A stretch of DNA of 64,000 nt from Hahellaceae bacterium (GCA_024234505.1 JACKOD010000004.1:310001-374000), one strand, 5' to 3'; shown: positions 8,676-16,463, numbered from the stretch's first letter. Translations and numbers: made by a program. Notes: generated by a model from the letters alone, not told the origin.

Positions 8676-9698
8676 TCAATAGCCATAGAGTCTGGATTCA
8701 GCCATCCGGTCAGCGACCTGACTGGTCGGGCAGTGCTCGCTACTCGCATCGTCAAATATCTGCTCCAGCGTGTGGGCAATATGATTTATTTTGGAATTGA
8801 TCAGGCTGTTTTTAGCGTGGCGGTGATGCAGGGAAGCGTAGATCAGCCCGCCGGCATTGATCACGTAATCCGGGGCATAGAGAATGTGGCGTTCGAACAG
8901 GGTGTTTCCATCTTCTGGCCGGGCCAATTGATTATTCGCCGATCCTGCCACTACACTGCAACGCAACTGTTGCGTTGTAGTTTGATTAATCACGCCTCCC
9001 AAACCACAAGGCGAAAATACATCGCAAGGTGTTTGGTAGATGGTATCGGGATCACTGGCCGTTGCGCCGAAGCGTTCCATGGCGGCCTTGACTTTACTTT
9101 GATCCAGATCGGACACAGTAAGCCGGGCACCCGCTTCGTGAAGCATCTCCGCCAACAAAAAGCCCACATTGCCCAGACCTTGCAGTGCCACCGAAACACC
9201 TTCAAGAGACAGTCGCCCAAGGCGATGTTTTACCGCAGACTGGATTCCGGCCAATACCCCTTGCGCGGTATACCCTGACGGATTGCCTTCCTGTGTGGTA
9301 CTGGTGACATGGGCGGTATGGCGGCGGATGATGTCCATTTCGTGAGCCGTGGTGCCCGCATCAATCGCCGTGATGTAGCGACCATTGAGTTCATTTACAA
9401 AGTGTCCGAAAGCCGAGAATAACGCTTCCGGGTCGAACTGGGTGTCCGGTTTGATAATGACTGATTTACCGCCCCCTTGCTCAATGCCGGCCATGACCGC
9501 TTTGTAGCTCATCCCCTTGGCGAGTCGAATTGCGTCGGTGACAGCTTGCTCTGTGCTGGCGTAATGAATAAAGCGACAGCCCCCCAAAGCAGGGCCAAAG
9601 CGAGTGTTATGAATAGCAATGATGGCGCGTAACCCCGATACCGGGTCGTATTTGAAGTGCAGATCGCTGACGCGATCCGGTTGCATAAACTGGAACAT
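8676..9698 (-). CDS. ldh: Leucine/valine dehydrogenase (Glu/Leu/Phe/Val family)
   Basis: A 340-residue NAD-dependent amino acid dehydrogenase. GPALGGCRF, GMSYKAVMAGI and the GGGK segment (catalytic Lys about residue 78) form the substrate site; the Rossmann motif reads GLGNVG. Length fits leucine dehydrogenase rather than the longer glutamate dehydrogenases. It deaminates Leu, Val and Ile to 2-oxo acids, exactly the substrates of the E1/E2 complex encoded downstream, so the operon couples deamination to oxidative decarboxylation. The ATG follows GGAGGCGAATT. The gene is first in the operon, so the promoter should lie in the 318-bp gap upstream. Confidence 0.92.
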   Translation of the reverse strand: MFQFMQPDRVSDLHFKYDPVSGLRAIIAIHNTRFGPALGGCRFIHYASTEQAVTDAIRLAKGMSYKAVMAGIEQGGGKSVIIKPDTQFDPEALFSAFGHFVNELNGRYITAIDAGTTAHEMDIIRRHTAHVTSTTQEGNPSGYTAQGVLAGIQSAVKHRLGRLSLEGVSVALQGLGNVGFLLAEMLHEAGARLTVSDLDQSKVKAAMERFGATASDPDTIYQTPCDVFSPCGLGGVINQTTTQQLRCSVVAGSANNQLARPEDGNTLFERHILYAPDYVINAGGLIYASLHHRHAKNSLINSKINHIAHTLEQIFDDASSEHCPTSQVADRMAESRLYGY

Positions 9699-10016
9699 AA
9701 TTCGCCTCCACTCTACGTTAACCTATCAAACGCCCTGCTTGTGGCGTGGTGCGCTGAATTGGTTCAGGTTTTGCCCACGTGGGATGCTTACTTTTTTTAG
9801 TATAGACAGGAGTTGGTTAAAAAGTGATCTTTTGTTTGTGCTGTTAAGATCGTCGGCGAGGGGACTAATAAACAAATTTTTAGCGCAAATCGCGGGCTAT
9901 GGCGACAAAGCGCTTACAGCTCTGACAAACCCGTTTTGATCAGTGGCTGGAATTTGCAGAGCAATGTCAGGGGGCTACCGAACGGGTGTCTATCCGTCGA
10001 TAGCGGGTTAAACCGC
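9699..10016. promoter_or_regulatory. Intergenic region upstream of the ldh-bkd operon
   Basis: About 318 bp without a gene, between the AraC-type regulator and ldh, both read leftwards. It should hold the operon promoter. On the minus strand a TATACT is a plausible -10, but no good -35 stands at the right distance. A perfect palindrome CCCACGTGGG lies at 9774-9783, between that element and the ldh start, and could be an operator. No sigma-54 match was found. Confidence 0.4.
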
Positions 10017-11027
10017 CTATTTGGTTCCCCACTTGGCGGGAGGGACGCCGGTCCAGCGTTTGAAGGCCCGGCTGAAGGCGCTGAGTTCGGAAAAGCCCAG
10101 CAGGAAAGCGATTTCACTGAGTGAGTGTTTGCCTTCTTCAAGGTATTGGATTGCCTTTTCCTGGCGTACTTCTTCGATTAACGCCTGAAAGGATTGATCT
10201 TCCAGTTTGAGTTTGCGGTAGAGCGTGTGGCGACTCATATGCAGTTCGGCGGCGATGTGTTCGGCATCCACATTGTTCTTTGCCAGCTGTCCGGCGATGA
10301 GTTGTTTTACTTTGCTGGTAATCGCCTTGCGCGGCCGGATTCTGTTGAGAATCGCTTCAACGTGTCGGGTGAGTACCTGGTGTAAGTAGGGGTTCCGTTT
10401 GGGGAGTTTGTAGTTCAGAAAATGTTTGCGGAAAACGATGGTACAGTGGGGCTGACTGAATCGTACCGGACAATGAAATATCCGCTGGTATTCACTCGCG
10501 TATTCGGGTTCCGGATGGGCGAAACCCACATGGTGCATTTTCAGTTGGGGATGAACATACATTCTGCCGCGCATCAGGGAAATCGCCATGAGTCTGTCCA
10601 TGGCGGCGCGGGAGTAGCTTTCGGGGGCTTCGCAAACATAGCTTACGTAGGCAAAATCATCATCTGTGTAAAAATCCACCCGCATAGACGTATTGACGAG
10701 GCTGAAAAACGCCGCATATTGATCGAGCGCCTGTTTCAAGGTTTCACAGTTGAAAAAGATATGCCCGACGATACCCATTTCAGTGGTGCCAGTCATTTCA
10801 CCAACATGTAAGCCCAGTGCCGGGTCATGGGTCACGCTCAGGGCTTCTTCCCAGAAACGGTTAAACACCTGAACTGGAATACGACTGTCCGGATTGTCGA
10901 GCGTATTGACTTTGATGCCGGCCTTGCGGGCAACCTTGGCGCCATCAAAACCATGCTGGGTCAAATAGACCAGCAGGGATTGTGCTGACGATGCGCTTAC
11001 CGATAAGGTGTCTGAAGCCTGTCCCAT
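10017..11027 (-). CDS. AraC-family transcriptional regulator with arabinose-binding-like N domain
   Basis: A 336-residue regulator. The N-terminal two thirds resemble the Arabinose_bd domain found in OruR/ArgR-like AraC proteins. The C-terminal AraC DNA-binding domain has both helix-turn-helix units: IAAELHMSRHTLYRKL and SLSEIAFLLGFSELSAFSRA, ending with GVPPAKW. The gene is upstream of, and parallel to, the leucine dehydrogenase operon, so control of branched-chain amino acid catabolism is a reasonable guess from position. In P. putida the equivalent operon is controlled by the Lrp-like BkdR instead, so this would be a different arrangement. The start has AAGGA four bases before the ATG. Confidence 0.88.
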   Translation of the reverse strand: MGQASDTLSVSASSAQSLLVYLTQHGFDGAKVARKAGIKVNTLDNPDSRIPVQVFNRFWEEALSVTHDPALGLHVGEMTGTTEMGIVGHIFFNCETLKQALDQYAAFFSLVNTSMRVDFYTDDDFAYVSYVCEAPESYSRAAMDRLMAISLMRGRMYVHPQLKMHHVGFAHPEPEYASEYQRIFHCPVRFSQPHCTIVFRKHFLNYKLPKRNPYLHQVLTRHVEAILNRIRPRKAITSKVKQLIAGQLAKNNVDAEHIAAELHMSRHTLYRKLKLEDQSFQALIEEVRQEKAIQYLEEGKHSLSEIAFLLGFSELSAFSRAFKRWTGVPPAKWGTK

Positions 11028-11161
11028 AACATCCTTTTATCTATGTTGCTGCCAGTAGTTACAGTGATTCAACGGAATGGCCGTAAGTTTTGCTGATGAG
11101 TCAGCGGTTAACTCGTAAGGATACGATGGAATACAAAAAAAAGTAACAGGAGGTCAAACCA

Positions 11162-11239
11162 ATGGCACATATTGTCAAGCGACTGTCACACCATAGGTCT
11201 AGTATAGGCTACATCCGCAGAGCTGATTGGATTTGGTGA
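11162..11239 (+). CDS. Possible 25-residue ORF with a full Shine-Dalgarno
   Basis: ATG at 11162 is preceded by AGGAGGT with eight bases between, the best ribosome-binding site in this part of the window. It opens a 25-codon frame (MAHIVKRLSHHR...WIW, basic, two Trp at the end) closed by TGA at 11237-11239. It lies between the AraC-type gene (divergent) and the 42-residue ORF. No homology is recognised. It could be a leader peptide or chance. Only the ribosome site supports it. Confidence 0.22.
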   Translation: MAHIVKRLSHHRSSIGYIRRADWIW

Positions 11240-11321
11240 TCGGCCCCGATGTGGATAATTGTGTGGTGTATCTCAGCCTGAAGTGATCTGGGGAGGTCAG
11301 AGTGGCAGGGAGTACGCTGAA

Positions 11322-11450
11322 ATGAAAATCGCATCAGGCAGAATAAGAGAGAAAATGATGGAACTGGAAATCTTTGTACCTCACAATGAGCGCGAAATGC
11401 TGGTTTATGCAGAGTTGAGTGAATATCTCAACAATATCTATTTCGGATAA
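11322..11450 (+). CDS. Small hypothetical protein, 42 residues
   Basis: ATG at 11322 follows AGGGAG with nine bases between. The frame encodes 42 residues, amphipathic and mildly acidic, beginning MKIASGRIREKM and ending SEYLNNIYFG. An upstream GTG at 11259 and an ATG pair at 11355/11358 are other possible starts. A strong intrinsic terminator begins 20 bp after the stop, which argues for a real, separately transcribed small gene. No signal peptide or membrane segment. Family not recognised. Confidence 0.5.
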   Translation: MKIASGRIREKMMELEIFVPHNEREMLVYAELSEYLNNIYFG

Positions 11451-11469
11451 GCTACCAGCGCGACACGAG

Positions 11470-11495
11470 AAGGCCATCTTTTTGATGGCCTTTTT
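11470..11495 (+). terminator. Intrinsic terminator after the 42-residue gene
   Basis: Nine-base stem AAGGCCATC / GATGGCCTT with a T5 loop, followed by a T run on the plus strand. Confidence 0.88.
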
Positions 11496-11518
11496 GCTTT
11501 TAAAAGAGGAAGGGGGAA

Positions 11519-11953
11519 TCAGCGGCCCATGGTCTGATCGGTCATGCGCTGGGTTAACGATTCACTGCGCACCAGAATCTCTTCAATCTTGGCCAATTGT
11601 TTCTGGGTATCTTCAGAACGCATATGGCGACTGGCATCAAAATCGAACTCTACGCCATAACGTGTGCAGCTGCCTTTGGGCTGTGCGTTACGAATCATTC
11701 CCTCTACCTTGTCAATGACAATATCCCCCATGTCGACGGAAAGGGTAATTTGCAGCATGATGCTCTGGTCGGCACTCAGTGGCTGGTCGGTATCAATCGC
11801 AATGCCTAAACGGTTGTAGTCCCTTGGTGTAACATCAACCCAGTCACCAAATAAGCCTTTCTTTACCCGCAGGCGCGCATGTAACTTGGCGGCGGGATAA
11901 CGACGGCCTCGGCGGCGTTCCTGAGATGGGGCGGGTGAAGCGGTGTTAACCAT
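11519..11953 (-). CDS. PilZ-domain protein (cyclic di-GMP receptor)
   Basis: A 144-residue protein that is almost entirely one PilZ domain. The RxxxR segment (RRRGRR) is followed by a beta barrel, with DYNRLGIAID standing in for the usual (D/N)xSxxG motif. Both ligand-contact motifs are therefore recognisable, with Asn at the Ser position. The C terminus ends in a helical segment (TQKQLAKIEEILVRSESL). PilZ proteins bind cyclic di-GMP and adjust motility, biofilm or secretion. The start follows AAAGGAGCCATC. It is a lone gene, so the target is unknown. Confidence 0.85.
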   Translation of the reverse strand: MVNTASPAPSQERRRGRRYPAAKLHARLRVKKGLFGDWVDVTPRDYNRLGIAIDTDQPLSADQSIMLQITLSVDMGDIVIDKVEGMIRNAQPKGSCTRYGVEFDFDASRHMRSEDTQKQLAKIEEILVRSESLTQRMTDQTMGR

Positions 11954-12094
11954 GATGGCTCCTTTTTAACTTCCGATGCGACTGCTGACTGCGGCGCCCT
12001 ATAATTGTAGATCAGGCTGTTTAAATTGCCTCATTTAGTCTAGTTTCTAACAAATAGACCTCATTTGACGATGTTTTTAAAGGATTTTTGCGAG

Positions 12095-12709
12095 ATGGTG
12101 CACAGGATTATATGGCTCTGCCTTTTTGTGGGCGTTTTTATCTGGTCGGCAGTGAATCCCAAGGATTTATTTACCTGGTTTCTGGAAGTTTTTCCCGCGA
12201 TGGTTGCGTTGGTGCTGATGGTGATGACTTATCGCCGGTTTCCGCTGACGCCATTGCTTTATTGGCTGATTCTGATTCACGCCATTATTTTGATGGTCGG
12301 CGGACACTATACCTATGCTGAAGTTCCCTTGTTTGACTGGTTGAAAACGGTGTTCGATGGGCAGCGCAATAACTACGACAAAGTGGGGCATTTTGCCCAG
12401 GGATTTGTACCCGCGATGGTGGCACGGGAAATTCTGATTCGCAGGAACGTGCTGGCTAAACCTCAGTGGATGTATTTTCTGGTTGTCTGTATTTGCCTGG
12501 CAATCAGCGCGTTTTATGAACTGATTGAATGGGGTGTTGCTTTGCTGTCGGGGCAATCTGCCGAAGCCTTCCTGGGAACGCAGGGTTATATCTGGGATAC
12601 GCAGTCGGATATGGCGCTGGCATTGCTTGGCGCGATCATGGCGCTGCTTACGCTCAACCGCTGGCACGACGCCCAGATTGACTCGTTGGCACGCGCCCGG
12701 TCTCGTTAA
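12095..12709 (+). CDS. YjdF-like (DUF2238) inner membrane protein
   Basis: About 204 residues from the ATG at 12095, chosen because AAAGGA lies ten bases upstream; ATG 12071 in the same frame has no ribosome site. Several hydrophobic helices (WLCLFVGVFIWSAV, VALVLMVM, LLYWLILIHAII, FLVVCICLAISAF) and the conserved DKVGHFAQGF and FYELIEWG motifs identify the DUF2238/YjdF family. Function unknown in the family; the buried His and Glu suggest a metal-binding or enzymatic site, but this is inference. Confidence 0.85.
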   Translation: MVHRIIWLCLFVGVFIWSAVNPKDLFTWFLEVFPAMVALVLMVMTYRRFPLTPLLYWLILIHAIILMVGGHYTYAEVPLFDWLKTVFDGQRNNYDKVGHFAQGFVPAMVAREILIRRNVLAKPQWMYFLVVCICLAISAFYELIEWGVALLSGQSAEAFLGTQGYIWDTQSDMALALLGAIMALLTLNRWHDAQIDSLARARSR

Positions 12710-12835
12710 AAGCCGGTCTGTTTGATGTACGTACTCAACGGTTGAAGTGCCAAGGACGGCTTCATCCGTTATGATAGGCGCCCCACCGTTCCCGTGCATG
12801 TCACGGGATATTCTGCTTTTTTGCCTGGATGTTAT

Positions 12836-13501
12836 ATGTATCAGATTTGGGATATAGATGCGGGTTTTCTTGATGATGCGTTGCTGACGGAGCAAATGCG
12901 ATTACTGTCCGGCTTGGCCGCGGCCGAGGGGAATCATCCGAAGTTACCCCCTCACTGGCTGGGACATGATGGTGCGCTGGTCGTCAGACTCAATCAATTG
13001 ATTGCAGAAATGCGTTTGCGAGGGATTGCCACGCCCGATTATCAGCGTGTTCCTAAGGGGGCGATTATCTGGCCGGCACGTTTTCCTCTTGCGCCTTCGG
13101 AGCAGTTTGGTTTGCTCGCCGAACGGCAGCAACAAGGTAAGCATGGCCGAATCAGTGTGCCAAAGTCGGAACACGAAATCTGGGCGCGTTATAAATATTC
13201 CATCATGGCGAGAAACCATAATAGTTATCAGATATTTGGACGGCTGGTAGCAATTCGTGCATTTACGTTTAATGACCTGCTGCTTGAAATGGTGCATGCC
13301 AAACGCGCTACACCTGCCGAAACGGATTTGCGTAACGCGCTACAGCATATGTGGGGGTACGTATCGGCTTTTTCCAGAATGCGCCCGGATACCTGTTCTT
13401 TGGCTGATTTGCTGCAAGAAGTGCAGGTACAGGCGAAAGAAAATAACGTTCAATATTTGTTGAATTCAACGGCATTGGGAGAGCTTGCGTTGTGGTGCTG
13501 A
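12836..13501 (+). CDS. Pyrimidine-dimer glycosylase-like domain fused to YbgA-like (DUF1722) domain
   Basis: About 221 residues from ATG 12836 (the open frame reaches an upstream GTG at 12794). The N-terminal 70 residues (MYQIWDIDAG...LLTEQMRLLSGL... HWLGHDGALV... EMRLRGIATP) have the layout of bacterial proteins annotated as pyrimidine-dimer DNA glycosylase. The C-terminal half (IWARYKYSIMARNHNSYQ... LQHMWGYVSAF) resembles YbgA/DUF1722, often found beside photolyase genes. Both halves point to UV damage. Homology was judged by eye and the catalytic residues are unproven. The gene overlaps the start of the next by 10 bp. Confidence 0.55.
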   Translation: MYQIWDIDAGFLDDALLTEQMRLLSGLAAAEGNHPKLPPHWLGHDGALVVRLNQLIAEMRLRGIATPDYQRVPKGAIIWPARFPLAPSEQFGLLAERQQQGKHGRISVPKSEHEIWARYKYSIMARNHNSYQIFGRLVAIRAFTFNDLLLEMVHAKRATPAETDLRNALQHMWGYVSAFSRMRPDTCSLADLLQEVQVQAKENNVQYLLNSTALGELALWC

Positions 13502-14262
13502 AGCTTCATCATAAAATTCAGGGAAAAGGCGAACCGATTATTTTGGTTCACGGACTGTTCGGTTCGCTGGAAAATCTGGGCATGATCGCACGCCTGCTTG
13601 CTCAGCATTACGAGGTGCACTCGCTGGATATGCGCAATCATGGCCGTTCACCTCATGTCCCGATGATGAACTATCAGCTCATGGCGAATGATATTGCCCA
13701 CTATATGGATGAGAAAGGCCTGGCAAAGGCGGTATTGCTGGGGCATTCCATGGGGGGTAAAACAGTCATGCAATTTGCGCTTATGTACCCCGAGCGTGTT
13801 GAGCGCCTTGTGGTTGCCGATATCGCTCCCGTGGAGTATCCACCACACCACTCGGAAATATTCGAAGGGTTGCGGAATCTGGATCTGGACGTATTAACGT
13901 CGAGACAGCAGGCCGACGAGGTGCTATCCCGGTTTGTGCCCGAAATTGCCATTCGATCTTTCTTGTTGAAAAATCTGGTCAAAGCCGGGGCGGATCGCTT
14001 TGTCTGGCGTATGAACCTGCCTGTTATTATGCAGTGCTACAACGAGATCATGCGCGGGCAGCAGGGCGACAAGCCTTTTACAGGAAAAGTACTGTTTGTT
14101 ATCGGGGGGCATTCGGGGTATGTACAAAAGTCGCATCAACCACAGGTGTTGGCGCTGTTTCCCGCTGCGAGCGTGAGAGTCATTCCCGAAACAGGGCACT
14201 GGTTGCACGCGGAGAAGCCTGAGTTGTTTGCCAAGGTAGTAGAGCGCTTTCTTGCAGCGTAA
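13492..14262 (+). CDS. ybfF: Alpha/beta-hydrolase esterase, YbfF family
   Basis: A 256-residue alpha/beta hydrolase. The oxyanion region is VHGLFGSLENLG, the nucleophile elbow GHSMGG has Ser about residue 86, and the catalytic His is in ETGHWLHAEKP. This combination, with DMRNHGRSPH, is typical of YbfF, an acyl-CoA/ester thioesterase of unclear physiological substrate. Start is GTG at 13492 (a second GTG follows immediately), with GGGAGAG upstream. It overlaps the preceding gene by 10 bp, so the two are co-translated. Confidence 0.88.
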   Translation: MVLKLHHKIQGKGEPIILVHGLFGSLENLGMIARLLAQHYEVHSLDMRNHGRSPHVPMMNYQLMANDIAHYMDEKGLAKAVLLGHSMGGKTVMQFALMYPERVERLVVADIAPVEYPPHHSEIFEGLRNLDLDVLTSRQQADEVLSRFVPEIAIRSFLLKNLVKAGADRFVWRMNLPVIMQCYNEIMRGQQGDKPFTGKVLFVIGGHSGYVQKSHQPQVLALFPAASVRVIPETGHWLHAEKPELFAKVVERFLAA

Positions 14263-14279
14263 GGAAATTTAAGCCCCAT

Positions 14280-14310
14280 AAAAAACAACCCCCGCTTGTG
14301 GCGGGGGTTG
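14280..14310 (-). terminator. Intrinsic terminator of the glnK-amtB operon
   Basis: Perfect ten-base stem CAACCCCCGC / GCGGGGGTTG with a five-base loop; read on the minus strand it is followed by six T. It lies 230 bp after the amtB stop, just past the end of the convergent esterase gene. Confidence 0.85.
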
Positions 14311-14417
14311 TCGGGCCGGTACTTCGTGAGCTATCCGGCGGTTTTACGAGTATGCATTAAAGCATGTTGTCTGGAAAATCACGGCCTTGTGTGCCGTAAT
14401 CTTTAACTCTTATCTGG

Positions 14418-14447
14418 GTAGCCAGCGTTTCGGCTGGCTACTTTTTT
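14418..14447 (+). terminator. Intrinsic terminator of the ybfF transcription unit
   Basis: Nine-base stem GTAGCCAGC / GCTGGCTAC followed by T6 on the plus strand. It lies beyond the minus-strand terminator, so the two convergent transcripts overlap by about 140 bp. Confidence 0.82.
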
Positions 14448-14460
14448 GCTTTTTGATCTT

Positions 14461-14557
14461 CTGTTTACTCGCTTAGTCGCGAGGTTTTCGACCTGCTGTT
14501 TACTCGCTTAGTCGCGAGGCATTCAACCAGCTGTTTACTCGCTTAGTCGCGAGTAAA
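14461..14557. repeat. Three 23-bp repeats, 35-bp period, at the 3' end of amtB
   Basis: Three identical 23-bp copies start at 14461, 14496 and 14531; the common core is CTCGCTTAGTCGCGAG. The third copy contains the last codons and stop of amtB. Each core is itself an inverted repeat (CTCGC/GCGAG), and in the amtB copy the pairing extends to nine bases, TTTACTCGC / GCGAGTAAA, around the TAA. The other copies are in the 3' untranslated part of the amtB transcript. The 12-bp spacers between copies differ. Confidence 0.9.
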
Positions 14558-15808
14558 CTCTGGATACGCTTCCATACCGCATTCAGCAAGGTCTACACCT
14601 TCGTACTCTTCTTCTTCGCTGACTCGGATGCCCATCACTGCTTTCAGGATAGCCCATACGATCAGAGAAGTAGCGAATACCCAGGCAAAGATTGCCAGTG
14701 CGCCGATCAGCTGGCCAGTAATAGTAGCTTCAGCATTGGTGACAGGAACTACCAGTACACCGAACAGACCGCACACACCGTGAACAGAGATAGCACCCAC
14801 TGGATCGTCAATTTTCAGTTTGTCCAGAGTAATGATGCTGAACACAACCAGAACACCACCTACAGCGCCAATCAACGTCGCTGCCAGCGCAGATGGCGTA
14901 TCAGGGCCGGCAGTAATGGCAACCAGACCGGCCAGTGCGCCGTTCAGCAGCATGGTCAGATCCGCTTTACCGAACAACAGACGAGCAGTCATCAGCGCCG
15001 CAATGGCACCACCCGCAGCGGCAGCGTTAGTGTTCAGGAATACAGTGGCTACCGCATTGGCGTTGCCGATATCGCCCAGTTTCAGAACCGAACCACCGTT
15101 GAAGCCAAACCAGCCCATCCACAGGATGAAGGTACCCAAAGTTGCCAGTGGCAGGTTTGCGCCGGGGATGGCGTTGACTTCACCATTCTTGCCGTATTTA
15201 CCTTTACGAGCACCTAGCAACAATACGCCAGCCAATGCCGCTGCTGCACCTGCCATGTGTACGATACCGGAACCCGCGAAGTCTTTGAAACCGAACTGGT
15301 CGTCAAGGTTCAGGCCGAACATGCCTTCGCTACCCCAGGTCCATGAACCTTCTACAGGATAGATGAACGCAGTCATGACTACCGCGAATGCAAGGAATGC
15401 CCAAAGTTTCATACGCTCAGCCACCGCGCCGGAAACAATCGACATGGCAGTAGCAACGAAAACAACCTGGAAGAAGAAGTCAGAGGCACCTGAGTAGATA
15501 GAACCACCGGTGAATCCGTCTTCACGTTCTGCAAAGGATTTGAGCGTGGAGTCTACATCGACGCTGCCGATGCCGGAGAGGAACAGTTCGCCGCCGTACA
15601 TGATGGCGTAACCACAAACCATGTACATAACACAGGAAATGGCATACAAAGCGACGTTCTTGGTTAAAATTTCAGTGGTGTTTTTGGCGCGCACCAAACC
15701 AGATTCGAGCATGGCGAAACCTGCCGCCATCCACATAACCAAGGCACCCATTACCAGGAAGTAAAAGGTGTCCATGGCATACTGCAAGTGATATAGATTG
15801 TTTTCCAT
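14543..15808 (-). CDS. amtB: Ammonium transporter AmtB
   Basis: A 421-residue integral membrane protein with about eleven hydrophobic helices. Family landmarks: FAMLESGLVRAKNT, the pore-gate region WTWGSEGMFG, the SGIVHMAGAAAAL segment with the first pore His, and GAISVHGVCGLFG with the second. There is no cleaved signal peptide; the N terminus begins with a hydrophobic helix after about 15 residues. It conducts ammonium into the cytoplasm and is blocked by the trimeric PII protein encoded just upstream. The start has GGAGGGCTTCAG before the ATG. Confidence 0.97.
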   Translation of the reverse strand: MENNLYHLQYAMDTFYFLVMGALVMWMAAGFAMLESGLVRAKNTTEILTKNVALYAISCVMYMVCGYAIMYGGELFLSGIGSVDVDSTLKSFAEREDGFTGGSIYSGASDFFFQVVFVATAMSIVSGAVAERMKLWAFLAFAVVMTAFIYPVEGSWTWGSEGMFGLNLDDQFGFKDFAGSGIVHMAGAAAALAGVLLLGARKGKYGKNGEVNAIPGANLPLATLGTFILWMGWFGFNGGSVLKLGDIGNANAVATVFLNTNAAAAGGAIAALMTARLLFGKADLTMLLNGALAGLVAITAGPDTPSALAATLIGAVGGVLVVFSIITLDKLKIDDPVGAISVHGVCGLFGVLVVPVTNAEATITGQLIGALAIFAWVFATSLIVWAILKAVMGIRVSEEEEYEGVDLAECGMEAYPEFTRD

Positions 15809-15868
15809 CTGAAGCCCTCCGCACTAGGCTTTAGCTGTGGGTTGTACCATTAAAATTATTTTGTCAGG

Positions 15869-16207
15869 TTACACTGCGTCTTCGCCGGTTTCGCCGGTAC
15901 GAATACGAATGCACTGCTCAAGTGAAGTTACAAAAATTTTGCCGTCACCGATTTTGCCTGTATTGGCAGCCTTGGTAATGGCTTCTACAACCTGGTCCAG
16001 CAAGCCGGCACCAATTGCAATTTCCACTTTAACCTTGGGTAAAAAGTCCACGACATATTCAGCGCCGCGATAAAGTTCGGTATGACCTTTCTGGCGTCCA
16101 AAGCCCTTGACTTCTGTTACGGTAATGCCTTGCACACCAATGTCAGAAAGCGCTTCGCGGACGTCGTCCAGCTTGAAAGGCTTGATGATGGCAGTCACGA
16201 GTTTCAT
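15869..16207 (-). CDS. glnK: Nitrogen regulatory PII protein GlnK
   Basis: A 112-residue PII protein. The T loop carries the uridylylation site Tyr51 in LYRGAEYVVDF, and the B and C loops (KIGDGKIFV, RIRTGE) are intact. GlnK reports 2-oxoglutarate and ATP/ADP and plugs AmtB when nitrogen is sufficient. First gene of glnK-amtB, 60 bp apart, the standard arrangement. A sigma-54 promoter and two NtrC-like sites lie upstream, so nitrogen-limitation control is expected. Confidence 0.97.
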   Translation of the reverse strand: MKLVTAIIKPFKLDDVREALSDIGVQGITVTEVKGFGRQKGHTELYRGAEYVVDFLPKVKVEIAIGAGLLDQVVEAITKAANTGKIGDGKIFVTSLEQCIRIRTGETGEDAV

Positions 16208-16295
16208 GAGTTTCTCCTTATATCCCGCCTGTTATTGAAAGCTTTGCTTTAAGTCTGCGCACATAGAAAATCTGTGCGGAGTGTGCGCAAACCAA

Positions 16296-16311
16296 AGCAT
16301 GAGCTGTGCCA
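16296..16311 (-). promoter_or_regulatory. Sigma-54 (RpoN) promoter of glnK-amtB
   Basis: Minus-strand TGGCACAGCTCATGCT matches the -24/-12 consensus TGGCACR-N4-TTGCW with one mismatch (ATGC for TTGC). Spacing between GG and GC is correct. Transcription would start near 16284, about 75 bp before the glnK ATG. Confidence 0.75.
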
Positions 16312-16405
16312 ATAGGGAATTTATCAATAAAATCATTGGATTAAAATGGTGGGGCAAGCTATTTGTTAACTTGTTGCAATCATTATAGCGCAACCTGTAT
16401 GTTTT

Positions 16406-16422
16406 TGGTCCAGCATGGTGCA
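16406..16422. promoter_or_regulatory. NtrC-like binding site, proximal
   Basis: TGGTCCAGCATGGTGCA agrees with the NtrC consensus (TGCACYA-N3-TRGTGCA) except for two bases in the left half. Centre is about 130 bp upstream of the predicted sigma-54 start. Confidence 0.6.
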
Positions 16423-16446
16423 GCATAATTTTGTTTTGAAGCGATA

Positions 16447-16463
16447 TGCGCCAATAGGGTGCA
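16447..16463. promoter_or_regulatory. NtrC-like binding site, distal
   Basis: TGCGCCAATAGGGTGCA is a near-palindromic 17-mer close to the NtrC consensus. Its centre is 41 bp (about four helical turns) from the proximal site, as expected for cooperative dimers at an enhancer. Confidence 0.62.

Noticed and set aside
12167..12895. 242-codon minus-strand ORF
   Set aside because: Antisense to the YjdF-like gene; His/Gln/Arg-rich composition typical of an antisense frame.
14311..14417. Small RNA between two terminators
   Set aside because: The two terminators face opposite ways and end convergent transcripts; no promoter was seen between them.
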